A stretch of 64,000 bases of DNA from Selaginella tamariscina (Eukaryota > Streptophyta > Lycopodiopsida > Selaginellales > Selaginellaceae). Shown piece by piece: positions 23,335 through 34,669 of the stretch. The notes below the pieces were generated by a model. The model saw nothing but the letters and a program-made list of their open reading frames with translations, had not been told where the DNA came from and ran no database searches. The DNA is taken from contig PUQB01000272.1 of the NCBI GenBank assembly GCA_003024785.1, positions 1-64,000 on the forward strand. The letters are read 5' to 3'. The translations under genes were made by a program, and so were the position numbers. Numbering within the stretch: position 1 is the stretch's first letter; the number at the start of each line of letters is the position of its first letter.

Positions 23335-23738
23335 TGTAAGGATCATGGTTTATTTTTTTGCCTTTCACAGGACTTGAACCCGAGACCTTTTTTTTGGCTA
23401 AAACACACATGTGTTAACCAACTGGTCCGTATGATCCTGGATGCTGAACTACACCATCAACAACAAGGCGTATATTCATACGCATGTTCCAGACCAGTTG
23501 TGGACCACACATTCCAGACCAGTTGTGGATCAACATTCTAGACCAGTTGTGGACCATACAATTCTCAGGACCTTAGATATATAAACAAGGTTCCAGTTCC
23601 AGGTTTCTTAGAATCATTCAACACCAGTCTCCGGCCTTGTGTTTCATTTTGTATTCATTTTTTTCTTGAATACAATCTCCTCCTTTCAAGGTTTCACCCT
23701 TGTTCTAAAGGTTTTGCCCTTTGCACAAGGTCGTGACA
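23335..23738 (+). repeat. 3' LTR of gypsy element 2
   Basis: Begins TGTAAGGATCATGG, ends GTCGTGACA, and aligns with 17344-17722. Scattered substitutions and the short insert near 23390 separate the two LTRs, so insertion is not very recent. Confidence 0.85.
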
Positions 23739-24945
23739 TAACTGGGTTGGACCTCGGCTTCAACATACGAAGAGATCAACAAAATTTGCATGTGACAGAC
23801 GATGATATGCTTGTCCAATGGGTGAACCAATTGGAAGATCTGGGCAAGAATCTATTGCATGCCAACACCAAAAAGGAAACCATTACGATAACGCCTTCTC
23901 TTATGGCAGTCCTTCAGCAGCGGAGAACCGAGTTGAACCTTATAAAGGAGGATGCTACAAATCACAACAAGCCCTATAGGTGTTTGTTGTTGGATTTAGA
24001 GACTTTATGGGGTGCTTGTAAGAAACCGTTTCAATTGTTTGTGATGGATCGGCAGGTCTCAAAAAATCCTTCAACAGATAGGGCACTAAAGATTTAGTGG
24101 AGAAACTTAGCCATGCAAGCATGTACAAAGAAGGTATTTATTATTGAATTCATGGTTACACTCTTAATTGATACCTACGTTTTCAGATATTTATATCTTC
24201 ATTTTGGCTCATGTCACCGATACTTTTGCCTTCGTCTTCGCTAAGAAGAATAGACATCATTGAACAGGATTTTATATGAACGATGCTAATCCCAAGTGCA
24301 TTGATACGGTTGTTCACTTGATTGTTAGGAATGCGCCAAACAATTTCAAACTTCTAAATGACTGGCCAGGCATCTGTTTGCACTCCAACGTGCCTGAACC
24401 TTCATTTGATACACTGATAGCTAAGAGGGACGTATTCAGCAATGTACGTTATCCAAACATTACAAGTCAGGTTGCACAGAGCATCATCAAATTGATCACA
24501 GGGTTCCTCACAGTGATGCATGGGTTTTTTACTATTGCACTAGGAGATCCATCTTGAAGGAGTGTTACCTTCGGAATACATGTGTGTTTGTCGTTGAAAA
24601 GGATAAGACCATGGTTGAGGACCTGAATAAGTGGATAAAGAGGTTCTCAACTTACTACCTCAACAAACCCATACAAGAGTATTTGGGAAAGTTCCCTTCC
24701 GAGAAATGCAATAGCTCTGAAGAGGAATCTAGTTCAATGTCGAAGTCTGAAGACGATCTTCAATTAAATATTAGACCGGAAGTTATCTCGAGGAGTACAG
24801 AACATTCACATACTCCATTAACCATGGAAACATCAACAGAAGATACGGAAGATTATGAATGATCTTCCAAGCGGCTAAAACCTTCTTCGCCTCACTTAGA
24901 AGGTAACAGCGAAGAAGAATTGTTAATGAATTCTTAGAGTGACAA
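23739..24945 (+). pseudogene. Unrecognised multi-exon gene remnant, possibly methyltransferase-related
   Basis: Right after the LTR a frame reads ITGLDLGFNIRRDQQNLHVT and continues to about 24095 (part of an open segment from 23639). A GT-AG intron fits 24134-24186. Further text includes ILAHVTDTFAFVFAKKN, then MNDANPKCIDTVVHLIVRNA from 24276 and, after a frame change near 24555, CVFVVEKDKTMVEDLNKWIK. The GDPSL...VFVVEKD spacing is reminiscent of the SAM-binding motif of DNA methylases, but that is only a suggestion. The acidic Ser-rich C-terminus ends EEELLMNS near 24937; an internal TGA lies at 24860. Its 3' end is duplicated at 61630-61840. Confidence 0.4.
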
Positions 24946-26556
24946 ATAGTTATAAATGAGTGTAACATAAGGCATTTTTGTATATTTTGTTTATATTTGT
25001 ACAGAAAATAGATTCTCAAGGATTAAAGAAGCTTTTAGTTCAAACATGGGTAACACATTAACAAGGTAAATAATATACCTTGATAATTATAAGGCCAGCT
25101 AACTATCATTTTACAGATGTAATGAAACAGTTGAGAACATGGATTTTCAGCATTGCCATGAGGTAAGAGAGGGGTTTGGTAAAAATTTCTTGTGCCACAT
25201 GTCAAAATGACAGAGTTCATGCAGGAAGTGGATAATAATGTAGCTCAAAACATCCTTACTATGGGGACCACTTTAGTTTTTTCATCACCATTTCTATTAT
25301 CTTCAGTTCCTAAATCACTTTCTTCAGCGCCTCCAATATCTGAATCTTATAAGGATGATGTACAAGTAAATTATAAAGGGATAGGCAACAATATGGTGTC
25401 AACAGATAAATGTGAAAGGGACAAAACAAGTGAGTTGCAAAGCATTCGAGAGGCAAAGTTACCCCTTGTTACCCATGGTCATATTGTGTTATTGGATGTT
25501 AATGGTGTTTTGCTTTATCAACAAAGGCTCGAGGATAAAAAAAAAAAAATCAAACAAGGAGATTTCATTCTTTGTCATGGTAAATTTTGATATGATATCA
25601 TTTTTCGTCCAAGGTCGGACCGTCTCTTTCAAAAGCTTAAGGAGATGGGTGCACTTGTGGGGATTTGGTCATGCATATAAATTCACAACTTGACACTGCT
25701 GCTAAATTTGTTTAAGAAACATTGTAGTGTTGCATAATAGGTGATTCGTAAAGATTGAATTTTTAATCAGCGAATATGTTATAAACCTCTCGAATTTCAC
25801 AATATAAGAAAGGAAAGCAAGCCATACTTCTTCAAGAATGAAAGGTTAATTGAGCTTCATGGGGAGATCAATCAATTAAGGATAATAAAGAATGCACATA
25901 TCTTAGTGATAGACGACTCTCCTTAGAAGGCTATGCTTAATCAAAACATTGCTTGTATCCATCCAACCACTTTCGACCCATATTCTGATACCAATACCAT
26001 GGATGAGCTAGTTAATTACTTGGATATGTGCCTCGGAAAGAAGAATCTTGAAAACTTTTATGAGCAATATCCACCATATCAAACATTTCATGACGCTTTT
26101 TTTTTGTGATTTTGAATTTTATAAAATGAAGGAGAGCAACTGAGTGCTCTATAATATTATTCTTAAAAGAACGTCATTTTTTAGATAAACCTTTATGTAG
26201 TCCTTTCTTATCACAGCTTATATATTAACAAGTATAGCAACTACTAATTGCATTCGTGAGAGTGTTACTATGTATGGTTAAGGAGGAAGTATTTATAAAT
26301 AGATTAACATGCTGATAAGGAAATGATTTCATTTGTAATTATGTTTGATAATATTTTTTAATTATTGTAAATTATTTTTACAACAAAGAATAATATGAAT
26401 ATTCTAAGATATTTTAGGAATATTCCTTACTAAGTAAGGTTATTGAAGGATTAATTTGTTAATTAATTAATATTTAAGATTAATTATATATTAATTAAAT
26501 AATTAATTAATAATTAAGTATTAATTAGCAATTTATTTTATATCCTCATTTTCATG
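24720..26556 (+). repeat. Segmental duplication, inverted copy at 59951-61840
   Basis: The block covers the 3' end of the unrecognised gene, the phosphatase gene and about 270 bp of AT-rich 3' DNA up to a break near 26556 (TATCATGCC). The other copy is inverted and about 33 kb away. Both keep the same introns, so the duplication was at DNA level, not by retroposition. Confidence 0.8.
25046..26282 (+). pseudogene. NIF/FCP1-like HAD phosphatase gene, copy 1 (broken)
   Basis: The frame 25192-25587 starts as PHVKMTEFMQEVDNN after an upstream intron (25066-25116, GT-AG, conserved in the inverted copy). It contains HGHIVLLDVNGVLL, HAD motif I. The usual DxDx(T/V) is DxNG here, a variant I recall in some plant NIF-like proteins. 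A TGA at 25588 replaces an Arg codon. In the following bases RLFQKLKEMGALVGIWSC and VIDDSP (motif IV) are readable across frames, with further stops near 25920 and 26142. Such enzymes dephosphorylate Ser in targets such as the RNA polymerase II tail; this copy cannot make the full enzyme. Confidence 0.7.
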
Positions 26557-27405
26557 TATCATGCCTTACAATGTGCATCTATAACTCTTTTTATTTGAAA
26601 GTTGCCAAGAAATTATGAACCTGTTATGCATCATTCTCATCTAGCATGTACTCTCCCATATCAAGTTGCAAAGCCAAGTTCACCATTGAGATGATGTCCT
26701 CTAGTAGCACTACTTTATTATCAGGCAAGTCATAAATCCAATTCCATGTTTCCACATTTTTCTAATATCAATGCAAGTTGAAACGAATTGGATAACTTAG
26801 CCGATCACAAAGATCCCCTTCTTGGCCTCCTTGATCGCGCCTTGCCGGCCATCCACTAGCTCATGAGTCTCCCTCCATGAACTTCCTAATTTCTTGGACA
26901 TCTTTAGAACTCGTCTAATATACCATATACATTCCCCATCCTCCTAAAAAATTACTGCAACATCTGTTCCAAAACACACTATTGTTTGTGTTCTCACTCT
27001 TCTAGAAATACTACTATCATAAACTCATGCTTTCACCTTTGTTAATTTATCCTTCGATAGAAAGGGATCACCATTTAAATGTGAAATTAGAGTGCTCTTA
27101 GCAATTTTTTCCCCTTTGTTTCCACATAGAAAGTTGTTTCTTTCTGTTTTGATCCTTCTTCATCATCTAGCATCATGTGAAACATATGTCAAAGTTGGAG
27201 TGTGGAAGCAAGATTTTCATCCATTACCTCTCTACTGGCCTTTATGCTTGAGCACTTTATTGCTATTGTGGCTCAACCTCCTCCTTTGGTGCATTTGCTT
27301 CATCTCCACTAGTTCTTTGTAATGAATTGTTGAAGCTTGCTTTGTGAAAGTCCTCGAACTCCCATGGATGATTCCACCAAGTTTGAGTAGTTGAAACACC
27401 GACTT
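26557..27405. other. Non-coding or decayed DNA
   Basis: No gene recognised. Minus-strand frames near 26600-26900 have protein-like stretches (for example LALQLDMGEYML) but with stops, suggesting an old coding remnant. Confidence 0.3.
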
Positions 27406-29095
27406 TGTTAAAGTTTTAACCCAAAGGGCCAACACATGGCTGCCAAGTGGCCATTCGGTGCATCACCCTGTGTGAGCAATCCTTATGTGAGCAACACTAA
27501 GTCTTCCAAGATGACCCTAAGAGTCTGACTTAGATGCCTAGTTAAACAGAAGACTTAGAGTTCTACCCTAAGTCCCCTAGAATGACCATCCCCGAACCCT
27601 AGAGGATATCCCGAGTAGACTTTAGATCCTATCCCTGTAGACTTAAACAGGCTCATGCCCTAACCCCACAAAGGAGATGTGTCTCACACATGCCCCCATG
27701 ACAGAGCTAAGGCATTGTCACTTACCCCTTGAGGAATCACCTCATTTAGGAGAACATCCCCTTTAAGGCGACAAGGGTACCTTGAACCACGACTAACCCT
27801 TAAGGGTTGAGTGGCCAAGTCATACCCTAGACCTAGGCTAGTACTTAGTGAGGACATGAGTGTGCGCCGTAGGCGAACATGAATGTTCTGTTAAGCAAAC
27901 TCCCTAAGGCTAGGTTTAGATAACTCTAAGTACATGACCTTGCGAGTGTCTTATGATAAGGTTTCTGCTAATGAGCTTAGGTTGTTCAACCCTTAGATCC
28001 TAAGGAGAACACCCCCTAGCCAAGTGTGCCAAAGCACACCTAGTTATAAGACCTAACTTCCATTGAGTAGATGCCCAAGGCTTAGCACCCTAGTGCGAGC
28101 ACAAGCATGTATGTTTACTAGAGTATCCAATCCCTTGGCGACAAACCCATGACACGACCCCAAAGGGCATGCCTCATGCGTTGTCATGTGACGTCTAACC
28201 TAGTGTCATATCTCCATGTGACACTACCTTCCACAATCTGGCTATCATGCCATAGCTCTTAGATTCAAGAGTTGCATCAAGTGCCATAAACATGGCTCCT
28301 AAATACCAACTCTAAAACCCCTTAGTGAACCTCATGAACTGGGTAATGTGTACCTGTCAAACAAGATCTCATGCCCACAGTTGGACAAGGACACGGATGT
28401 GCCTTGCTTGGCCATGAGTGTGACACCTAACTTGACGTGGAGGAGAAGACCGGAGACAAGTCTCAACCTTTACCTCTTGAAACGTGCATTTCAACAAGAC
28501 CTCCCAAGCATGGATTCACCAACGTTAAGGATGTTCAACCCCTAAGGTGGGATGTACCCATGTCATCTAGAAGTTAGGGCAGCACAACAGAGGATTGTAC
28601 CTTAACTAAAGCCTGCACCAAGAGAAGAGTAACGAACTCAGTAATGAACCCAGGAACTTTCACTCCTACATACTCTACCTTATTTATGTGACGGAGCCCC
28701 CCCTTTCCTATATGTGTAAATGGGCTGGCATAAAATGCCAGCCCCTTAGTTAATGAGATGAGTTTGCACACTAACCCCTACCCCTAAACCCTACCCAAGG
28801 GGGGTGGGGGTTTTAAGGCGTGGATTAGGGCAACCCTAGGGGTGTTCCTAACCCTATTTAACATGTCAAACTCATCTTAACTAGGACATCAAAATTGGAG
28901 GTGGTTTTCTAGAAGGTAAGTGCTACCTCACTTAGAGTTTCTCACAACATATAAAGATAACTGGCCGGACTACCCCTAAACACTTAAGTGCACTAAGCGG
29001 AACTATTTTTTACTACATTTAGGGTCCGTCAACATAGTATAATAAGTAACAACAATCAACCTCCAAAGTAAAGGGTCGAGTCATAGTAAAAACTA
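27406..29095. repeat. LTR-like moderately GC-rich repeat
   Basis: Base composition rises clearly above the AT-rich surroundings. There is no protein-like frame, but many CCTAAG/CTTAGG and ACCCTA words. The beginning (AAAGTTTTAACCCAAAGGG near 27410) and the part around 27595-27730 recur in shortened form at 35745-36040; the beginning also recurs at 33284. A gypsy integrase remnant follows directly, so a long LTR is the best guess, but I cannot pair it with a second LTR. Confidence 0.4.
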
Positions 29096-29099
29096 TGAC

Positions 29100-29690
29100 A
29101 GAGAGGCTGTTAAGAGAGCATCATGACATTCTTTTGGCAGGACATGGTGGAAGACATAAGATGTTAGCTTTGTTGAAACAGGGATTCTGAAGAATCGTTC
29201 GCAAAAACAAGTTGGGAAGTTGTAGTGTCTATTGATTCCAAAGTGGCCATTTCAAAGTGTTACTTTGGACTTTATTATGGGATTGTCAAAACCTTGTGGT
29301 TTTAATGTGCTCATGGTGGTGGTTGATCCATTTTCAAAAGTTGCTCATTTCATTCTAATTGTAGAGATAGTGAATGCAATTCAAGCAACAAAGTTATTCT
29401 TCCACAAAGTCGTAAAAGTACACGGGCCACTTGAAATGATGATCTCAGATAGGGATCCTTGATTTACAGACAAGTTTTGGGCAATTTGGTACATTCAGTA
29501 CAGCTTACCATCCGCAAACAAATGGTCAAATAAAGAGGGTAAATCGGCAAGTTGAGGACTATCTTAAATGCTATGTTCAAGGTGATCAACTTGATTGCAC
29601 TGAACACTTGGATATGGCTGAGATATGTTACAATAACTCAACACACACTGCGATCGGGTGTAGCTCATTAACTGGAAATAAGGGTGGTAC
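29100..29690 (+). pseudogene. Gypsy integrase remnant (element 3)
   Basis: Readable blocks: HHDILLAGHGGRHKMLALLK near 29125 (zinc-domain region), then WPFQSVTLDFIMGLSKPCGF and VVVDPFSKVAHFI from 29238, with ISDRDP at 29443-29460 holding the second catalytic Asp. YHPQTNGQIKRVNRQVEDYL follows near 29510 with Lys where the catalytic Glu is expected, and YNNSTHTAIG. Stops at 29187 and 29461 and frame changes show decay. It belongs to a different gypsy lineage from the other two elements. Confidence 0.75.
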
Positions 29691-29908
29691 TCCTTAGAGT
29701 ATGGTGTTACCAAAAGACAATGTCAATTGAGTTCCCTTTATAGTAGAGTTTACCCTCTAACTCACATAGTGTACATGTATCCTAACATCAAATAAACTTC
29801 CTCATCATTTGCTTTTACATATGCAGGCAAGAATAAAAATAGGTAAATCATTTTAGTTAAGGGTTTCTCAAGCTCATACTTACTTTATTTTCTATATATG
29901 TTCTACAT

Positions 29909-30870
29909 ATGATGGATCTTTTTAAAAATTGCATCTTCAAAAAAAGTTGTGCTTTACTTATGACTGAGGTGGCAAATTTCAAAAAGTTTCTCAAGGAGTA
30001 TATCAAAGAGAGAAGCAATTCTTTAACTGGTCACCTTGTGCCACTACAATTCTTTTTCTTTATAAGAGATGGTATACCTAATATGCAATATAAGTTTCGG
30101 CCATCAGAACAAGAGTGATTACTGAAAGAGGGCTTAATGCTCTTCAAAAATAAAGAGAATGAAAAGCCACTTATCCCAAAAGGACAACCATACCCTATTC
30201 CATTAAGTGCCCAATTCAAGGAACAACAGCATATTATTGATGGCATCAAAAAATATGTGACATGGATTCAAGAATTAATGCCAAAGAATTCTGATAAGGC
30301 AATTAGTTATTCAGAATTATATAAGCATGTGATCGATTATTGTGAGACTGTTGTTCAAGAGTTAGAAGGGCATGTTATCACAAGTACAGAATTACAATAC
30401 TCTTTTTGGCTTAAAACAAGGTGGCAAAAGAAGATTAAAATGACATAAATGAGCACAAACGACATAGAAGCCAGTAGTAATGTGAAAGTCCAAACCTCAC
30501 ACTTTGTTGAATAAAAGAACCAAAACCTAAACTATGTTTTGATTGTTATAAAGATCTTCAAAAAATGATAATCGTCCTCATTACTCTAGATGTATTATAT
30601 AACCAACCTATTTGGATCAGTTAAATTATTAACACACTTGAAGTTATCACAAAAACAGTATGGTAAAGGTTGCATGGTTCAAACCACAAAAAGGCGATAT
30701 AAGAATGAGAACAAAAAATATAATGGATGCCTAGAAAAAACATGGTCTCCCAATCAAAAAACCCAACTTATTAATTCTATTCAATATGGGTGAATATTAA
30801 AAACTATTGATAAAGTCACGATTAACAAAATTACAAAAGAATGTATGTTTTCTGAAGTTTAAAACAATTA
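29909..30870 (+). pseudogene. Unrecognised gene remnant, copy 2 (pair of 7335-8190)
   Basis: Frame 29909-30118 reads MTEVANFKKFLKEYIKERSN and ends at TGA just after RPSEQE. The same frame continues past that stop to 30448 as LLKEGLMLFKNKENEKPLIP and PLSAQFKEQQHIIDGIKKYV. A third piece, 30660-30793, reads VKVAWFKPQKRRYKNENKK. At the stop position copy 1 has TGG, so TGA is a nonsense change in this copy. No domain is recognised; residues are Lys/Glu-rich and likely helical. Confidence 0.45.
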
Positions 30871-31900
30871 CAAAATTATAAAATATAGTATATTTAATAT
30901 TCATAATTATAATCAACTCTTTAATAATAGTACCAAATTGTTTCCTTAACTATATAAATTTATAAAAAGATATGGAAGATTGACTATATAGATACTAGTA
31001 CAAAATTTTAATTAAAATTATATTTAGATATTAATATTTTAATAACAACATAAATATTTATATCTCATGCTCTTTAAAAACTTCTATACTAGGCTCATAC
31101 AATCTTAAATATAATATATTATATAGCTTAATACCTTCTACTTTTATAATGTTATCAATTTTTGTCCACCAATGCTATAATTTATTAAAGGGTCAATTAC
31201 AAAAATAGAATGCTTTAAAGAATATTCTATTTTTAAACCTATATTTTAAAGAATATTCTTTCTTTAAACATATATTATTCTAAAAAGTTTAAAATTACTA
31301 ATTATTATGAAATGGAACTATAGACATGCCCATTTTAGTTACAACGTGCATATATTAATAAAATAATTATTATAATGTGAATATATATAGAGTTAAATTG
31401 AAATAAATATTAACTACCAGATTTTAACTATGATATTCTTTTAGTAAGTTTTCCTTAAGTATATGCTAAACACTAAAATTCATTAATTTATTTATTTTTT
31501 ATTTTATTTAAAACCATCAAATACTCAATATAGTATTTTTGTTGCTGGTTTTTTTTTTTTATTAACATGTGATTTTAAATAGGTTATAAATATAACTTTT
31601 AGAAAATATTGCAAGATTTTTATGCATAAATGTATATTGTAGACAATATTATTAAGTTATTGTTAATTTTTCTTTTTTTTTGGCAACTAAGAATTTTCTT
31701 ATATATAATTTTTCCTAATTCATATATACTACTTAAACAATTTGTTAAAATAATAACATTAATCTCTTTGAGCATAAGCTACTTAGTAGTAAAAGGTGGA
31801 AACTTAATCTTTGTAAACACATATCACAAATCACACACACACGTAAACAATTGCACATAAATAAATATATACACACTTCAATACTTAATACTGTTTTTGC
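30840..31900. repeat. AT-rich repeats shared with 8163-8690 and 4735-5340
   Basis: 30840-31330 matches 8163-8690 and 36838-37395. 31343-31900 matches 4735-5340 in direct orientation. The junction at about 31335 therefore joins two blocks that are separate elsewhere. No gene seen. Confidence 0.6.
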
Positions 31901-31914
31901 CTTAAATATCATAA

Positions 31915-32044
31915 TTTACAAATCAGCTATAGATTGTTTATTTATTTTTAAAAATGAAATCTAATTTGAAGTATTAAGAATGTTTATTACAATTTAGAAC
32001 TTCTAAATAATAAGACACATTTCAAGAGTATATTGCTAATTTAC

Positions 32045-32092
<48 letters not shown>

Positions 32093-33250
32093 TATATAAT
32101 GTTAATGTTTTATATATAGTGCATAATTGTATTCATATCTATAACTCCTCAAAGTTTATATATTATATAATAATTAAATAAAAATTGGAAATTTATTATA
32201 CTCTTTTGTTTTCGAAGTATAATTTGGAGTAAGTTTAATTTTGTTTTCATTCTCTTTGAGTATATAATTTATCATTCTTGTATAAGGTTAATATATGACT
32301 TAAAGTTTTAATATTATATAAAGGGTTAAAGAAAGAAAGAAAATGTCTTATTAAGTTTTGTTTTGAAAATATAAAGAGATTTAATCTTTAGCAAAAGATA
32401 GTTTTTTACAAGGGGAACTTTACTAGCACGTGTATGTATATATAAATATTTATAAAGTATGGTCAACCTAATGAATCTTAACAAAAGGAGGTTGGAAAAA
32501 TGAATTAAGTTAAATAAAGCTCTTAGCCATATTAATGTGTTTATAAGAAAGTTAAATATATTTAAAGATATAAGAATTATAAGATTTATAATATTTGAAG
32601 ATTTTAAAGATGTTGTGTGTAACAATTCAATTCTAAGGTGATAATATATTATTATAAAAAAATTAGAACATCGAAATATCTTGATATTAACTTTGTTTAA
32701 CCATTAAAAGCCTCATCTATTAATAATTATTATCAAACTTATTAATCATCAAGTGTGTTAATGAAAATGTTTACTTTTCAAATAATGACTTAATGTTATA
32801 AGTGGAGATTACATATCCACATCCTTGTTATGTACATGGATTAGTCAAGGATTTAAACTTATTCTTTATCCTTTCATACGCACCTCTTCTTTTAAGAAAA
32901 TTATTGTATTTCTTGTTATTGGCTAGCAAATGACAATTGTTATTGTTTATTTAAGATAATTAAAAAAAGATATTGAATTTGTACTTAGTAATTACAAAAC
33001 ACTTTATTAATGTCCCATGACCTATTTAAGAAATTATAGAAGATTTATTATACAATTTTAATAAGTTCAAGGTTTATTACATTGTACTAAAGTCAAAATA
33101 ATAATTAAAAATATTGGCTGATTGGAGGGAAATGTTATTAAAAGAGTTAACATAACATTTTACAAGTTTTAAAATTGATTTATCACTAGCTTTATGCAAG
33201 ATCGTCTTGCATTTCACATCTTAGCCAATTACAAATTCATATGTAAGAAA
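31915..33250. repeat. AT-rich repeat with inverted and direct copies at 34670-36810
   Basis: 31915-32640 is repeated inverted at about 36040-36700, and 32500-33250 directly at 34670-35760. The direct copy carries about 290 extra bases (35351-35640). A TA microsatellite lies at about 32047-32098. No coding sequence seen; minus-strand frames here are AT-driven. Confidence 0.65.
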
Positions 33251-33324
33251 CTATTTTATATTTACTTTATAAATCATGTCAAAGTTTTGACCCAAAGGGT
33301 CAATACATGGTAGTACTTTCGTAT

Positions 33325-33990
33325 ATTAGTTAATGAATTCCTATTTAGGTGTAGCATATATGTATTAATATTAATGAAAATTGATAGATAGTATTCTCAA
33401 TTAATTAAATGTTATTATTTATTACTATATAGATATATCAAATTGGGAAATATATCAGCATTAAAAGTGTTGTAGGCAACTCTTTCAAAACAAATTATGT
33501 TAACACGTCATGTTGCATTTTTGAGCCGTCGGATACAATAGAAAATTTTAAGAAGAAAGTGGCTTCATCAATTAAAACCTTGCTGGTCGGGCGATGGAAG
33601 TGTGTTTGTGCACAATCATAGAAAAAGAAATCCAAAAAGATAGTGCTATCAAACCATAACAATGATCTAAGTTATCTGCACATACTCAATGGATTTCAAA
33701 AACAAAACTTCTAATGTGGGTTTTGAACTTTCTTAATGTATTAATAAAATAAGTAAATGTAATATAAATAGATAAATTAAAATAAATATTAAATACCTTT
33801 CAATAAGTTTTTTTAAGAATATGCTAAACACTAACATTCATCATTAATGTTAATTTTTATTATATTTTAAAACCTTCAAATACTCAAAATTGCTGACTTT
33901 TTTTTTATTAGCATAATAGGTCATAAATACAATATTTAGGAAATATTTATGTATAAATGTTTATTATATACAATATTATTAAGTTATTGT
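33325..33990 (-). repeat. Inverted copy of 9060-9725
   Basis: The reverse complement follows the 9060-9725 block, including the small ORF at 9256-9546; here its equivalent (33500-33760, plus) has stops. The AP2-like copy C follows, in the same relative order as the arrangement at 50085-51311. Confidence 0.65.
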
Positions 33991-34129
33991 TAATTTTTCT
34001 CTTTTTTTTATTGCATATTCAAAGAGTTTCCTTTGTAATTAAGTCCCATTGTGCTAACAATTTGAATCCGACATTGAGTCCACGTTGCAACTATTCAAGT
34101 CTGAGTAAGAGCCTCTCTTGGGTGGTTCA

Positions 34130-34660
34130 ATTCCAAAAGACATAGCCTTCACCAAGTACATGGAGGAATGCTTTGTCCACATCTTTTGTCAATGTAAAGT
34201 TTTTCTATGGTGCTTCTCAAACTCTTCTTCGAGCTTGATATTAGCCTCTAAATCAGTCCCAAGTTCTACAGCCTCATTTAGTGCACATTGTGCAAGAGAT
34301 GTATTTACATCTGCAAGGGTTGTACGATGGTGCTCCCTTGCAAAGGCTTCAGTGCCTCTATTGCTTCTGCTGCAGTGTCATGTACGCCCAACCATTGCCT
34401 AATAATACCTTCCCGAAACTCAATTGACCATCTCCAATTCTTTTGCTGCCTCAATCCAGGGCATTTATTCTTGCTCTTCTTTATCTTCTTCTCTGGTTGT
34501 GCAGAACTCTAAGCCTGCTCTTGTATGGAAGTTTTGTGTTTCTTGGAATTTTTAACATCTGCCACAAGTGTCCTATCGTCGGATAATCCTCTCTTTTCTA
34601 TTTCTCTTCCTCTAAGACACACTTTGGGTAACCAACAACATCTTGTATAGAAGTTTTGAT
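34130..34660 (-). pseudogene. AP2/ERF-like gene copy C, 5'-truncated
   Basis: Minus-strand text covers the second half of the N-terminal region, the AP2-like domain and one C-terminal unit, with the complement of CCCAACCATTGCC marking the WLG segment near 34390. In-frame TAG codons occur in the N-terminal part (about 34597 and 34513). The start is missing because the copy breaks at about 34660 into an unrelated AT-rich repeat. Only one 20-residue unit is present, as in copy E. Confidence 0.65.
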
Positions 34661-34669
34661 GGATTAGGT

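Larger units (their letters stand above)
17344..23738 (+). mobile_element. Ty3/gypsy chromodomain retrotransposon with two LTRs
   Basis: Near-identical LTRs at 17344-17722 and 23335-23738 enclose Gag, zinc knuckle, protease, RT, RNase H, integrase and chromodomain on the plus strand, the chromovirus arrangement. The reading frame is broken at several places, but motifs are better kept than in the element at 1-4051, so it is younger. The six bases next to each LTR do not form an obvious target-site duplication. The element sits against the minisatellite on the left and an unrecognised gene remnant on the right. Confidence 0.9.

Noticed and set aside
17338..23743. Five-base target-site duplication around gypsy element 2
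   Set aside because: CAAAC before and TAACT after do not match; AACTG-like similarity overlaps the LTR edge.
28348..28771. Two 65-codon frames in the LTR-like region
   Set aside because: Opposite strands, no recognised motifs, inside DNA that looks like non-coding repeat.
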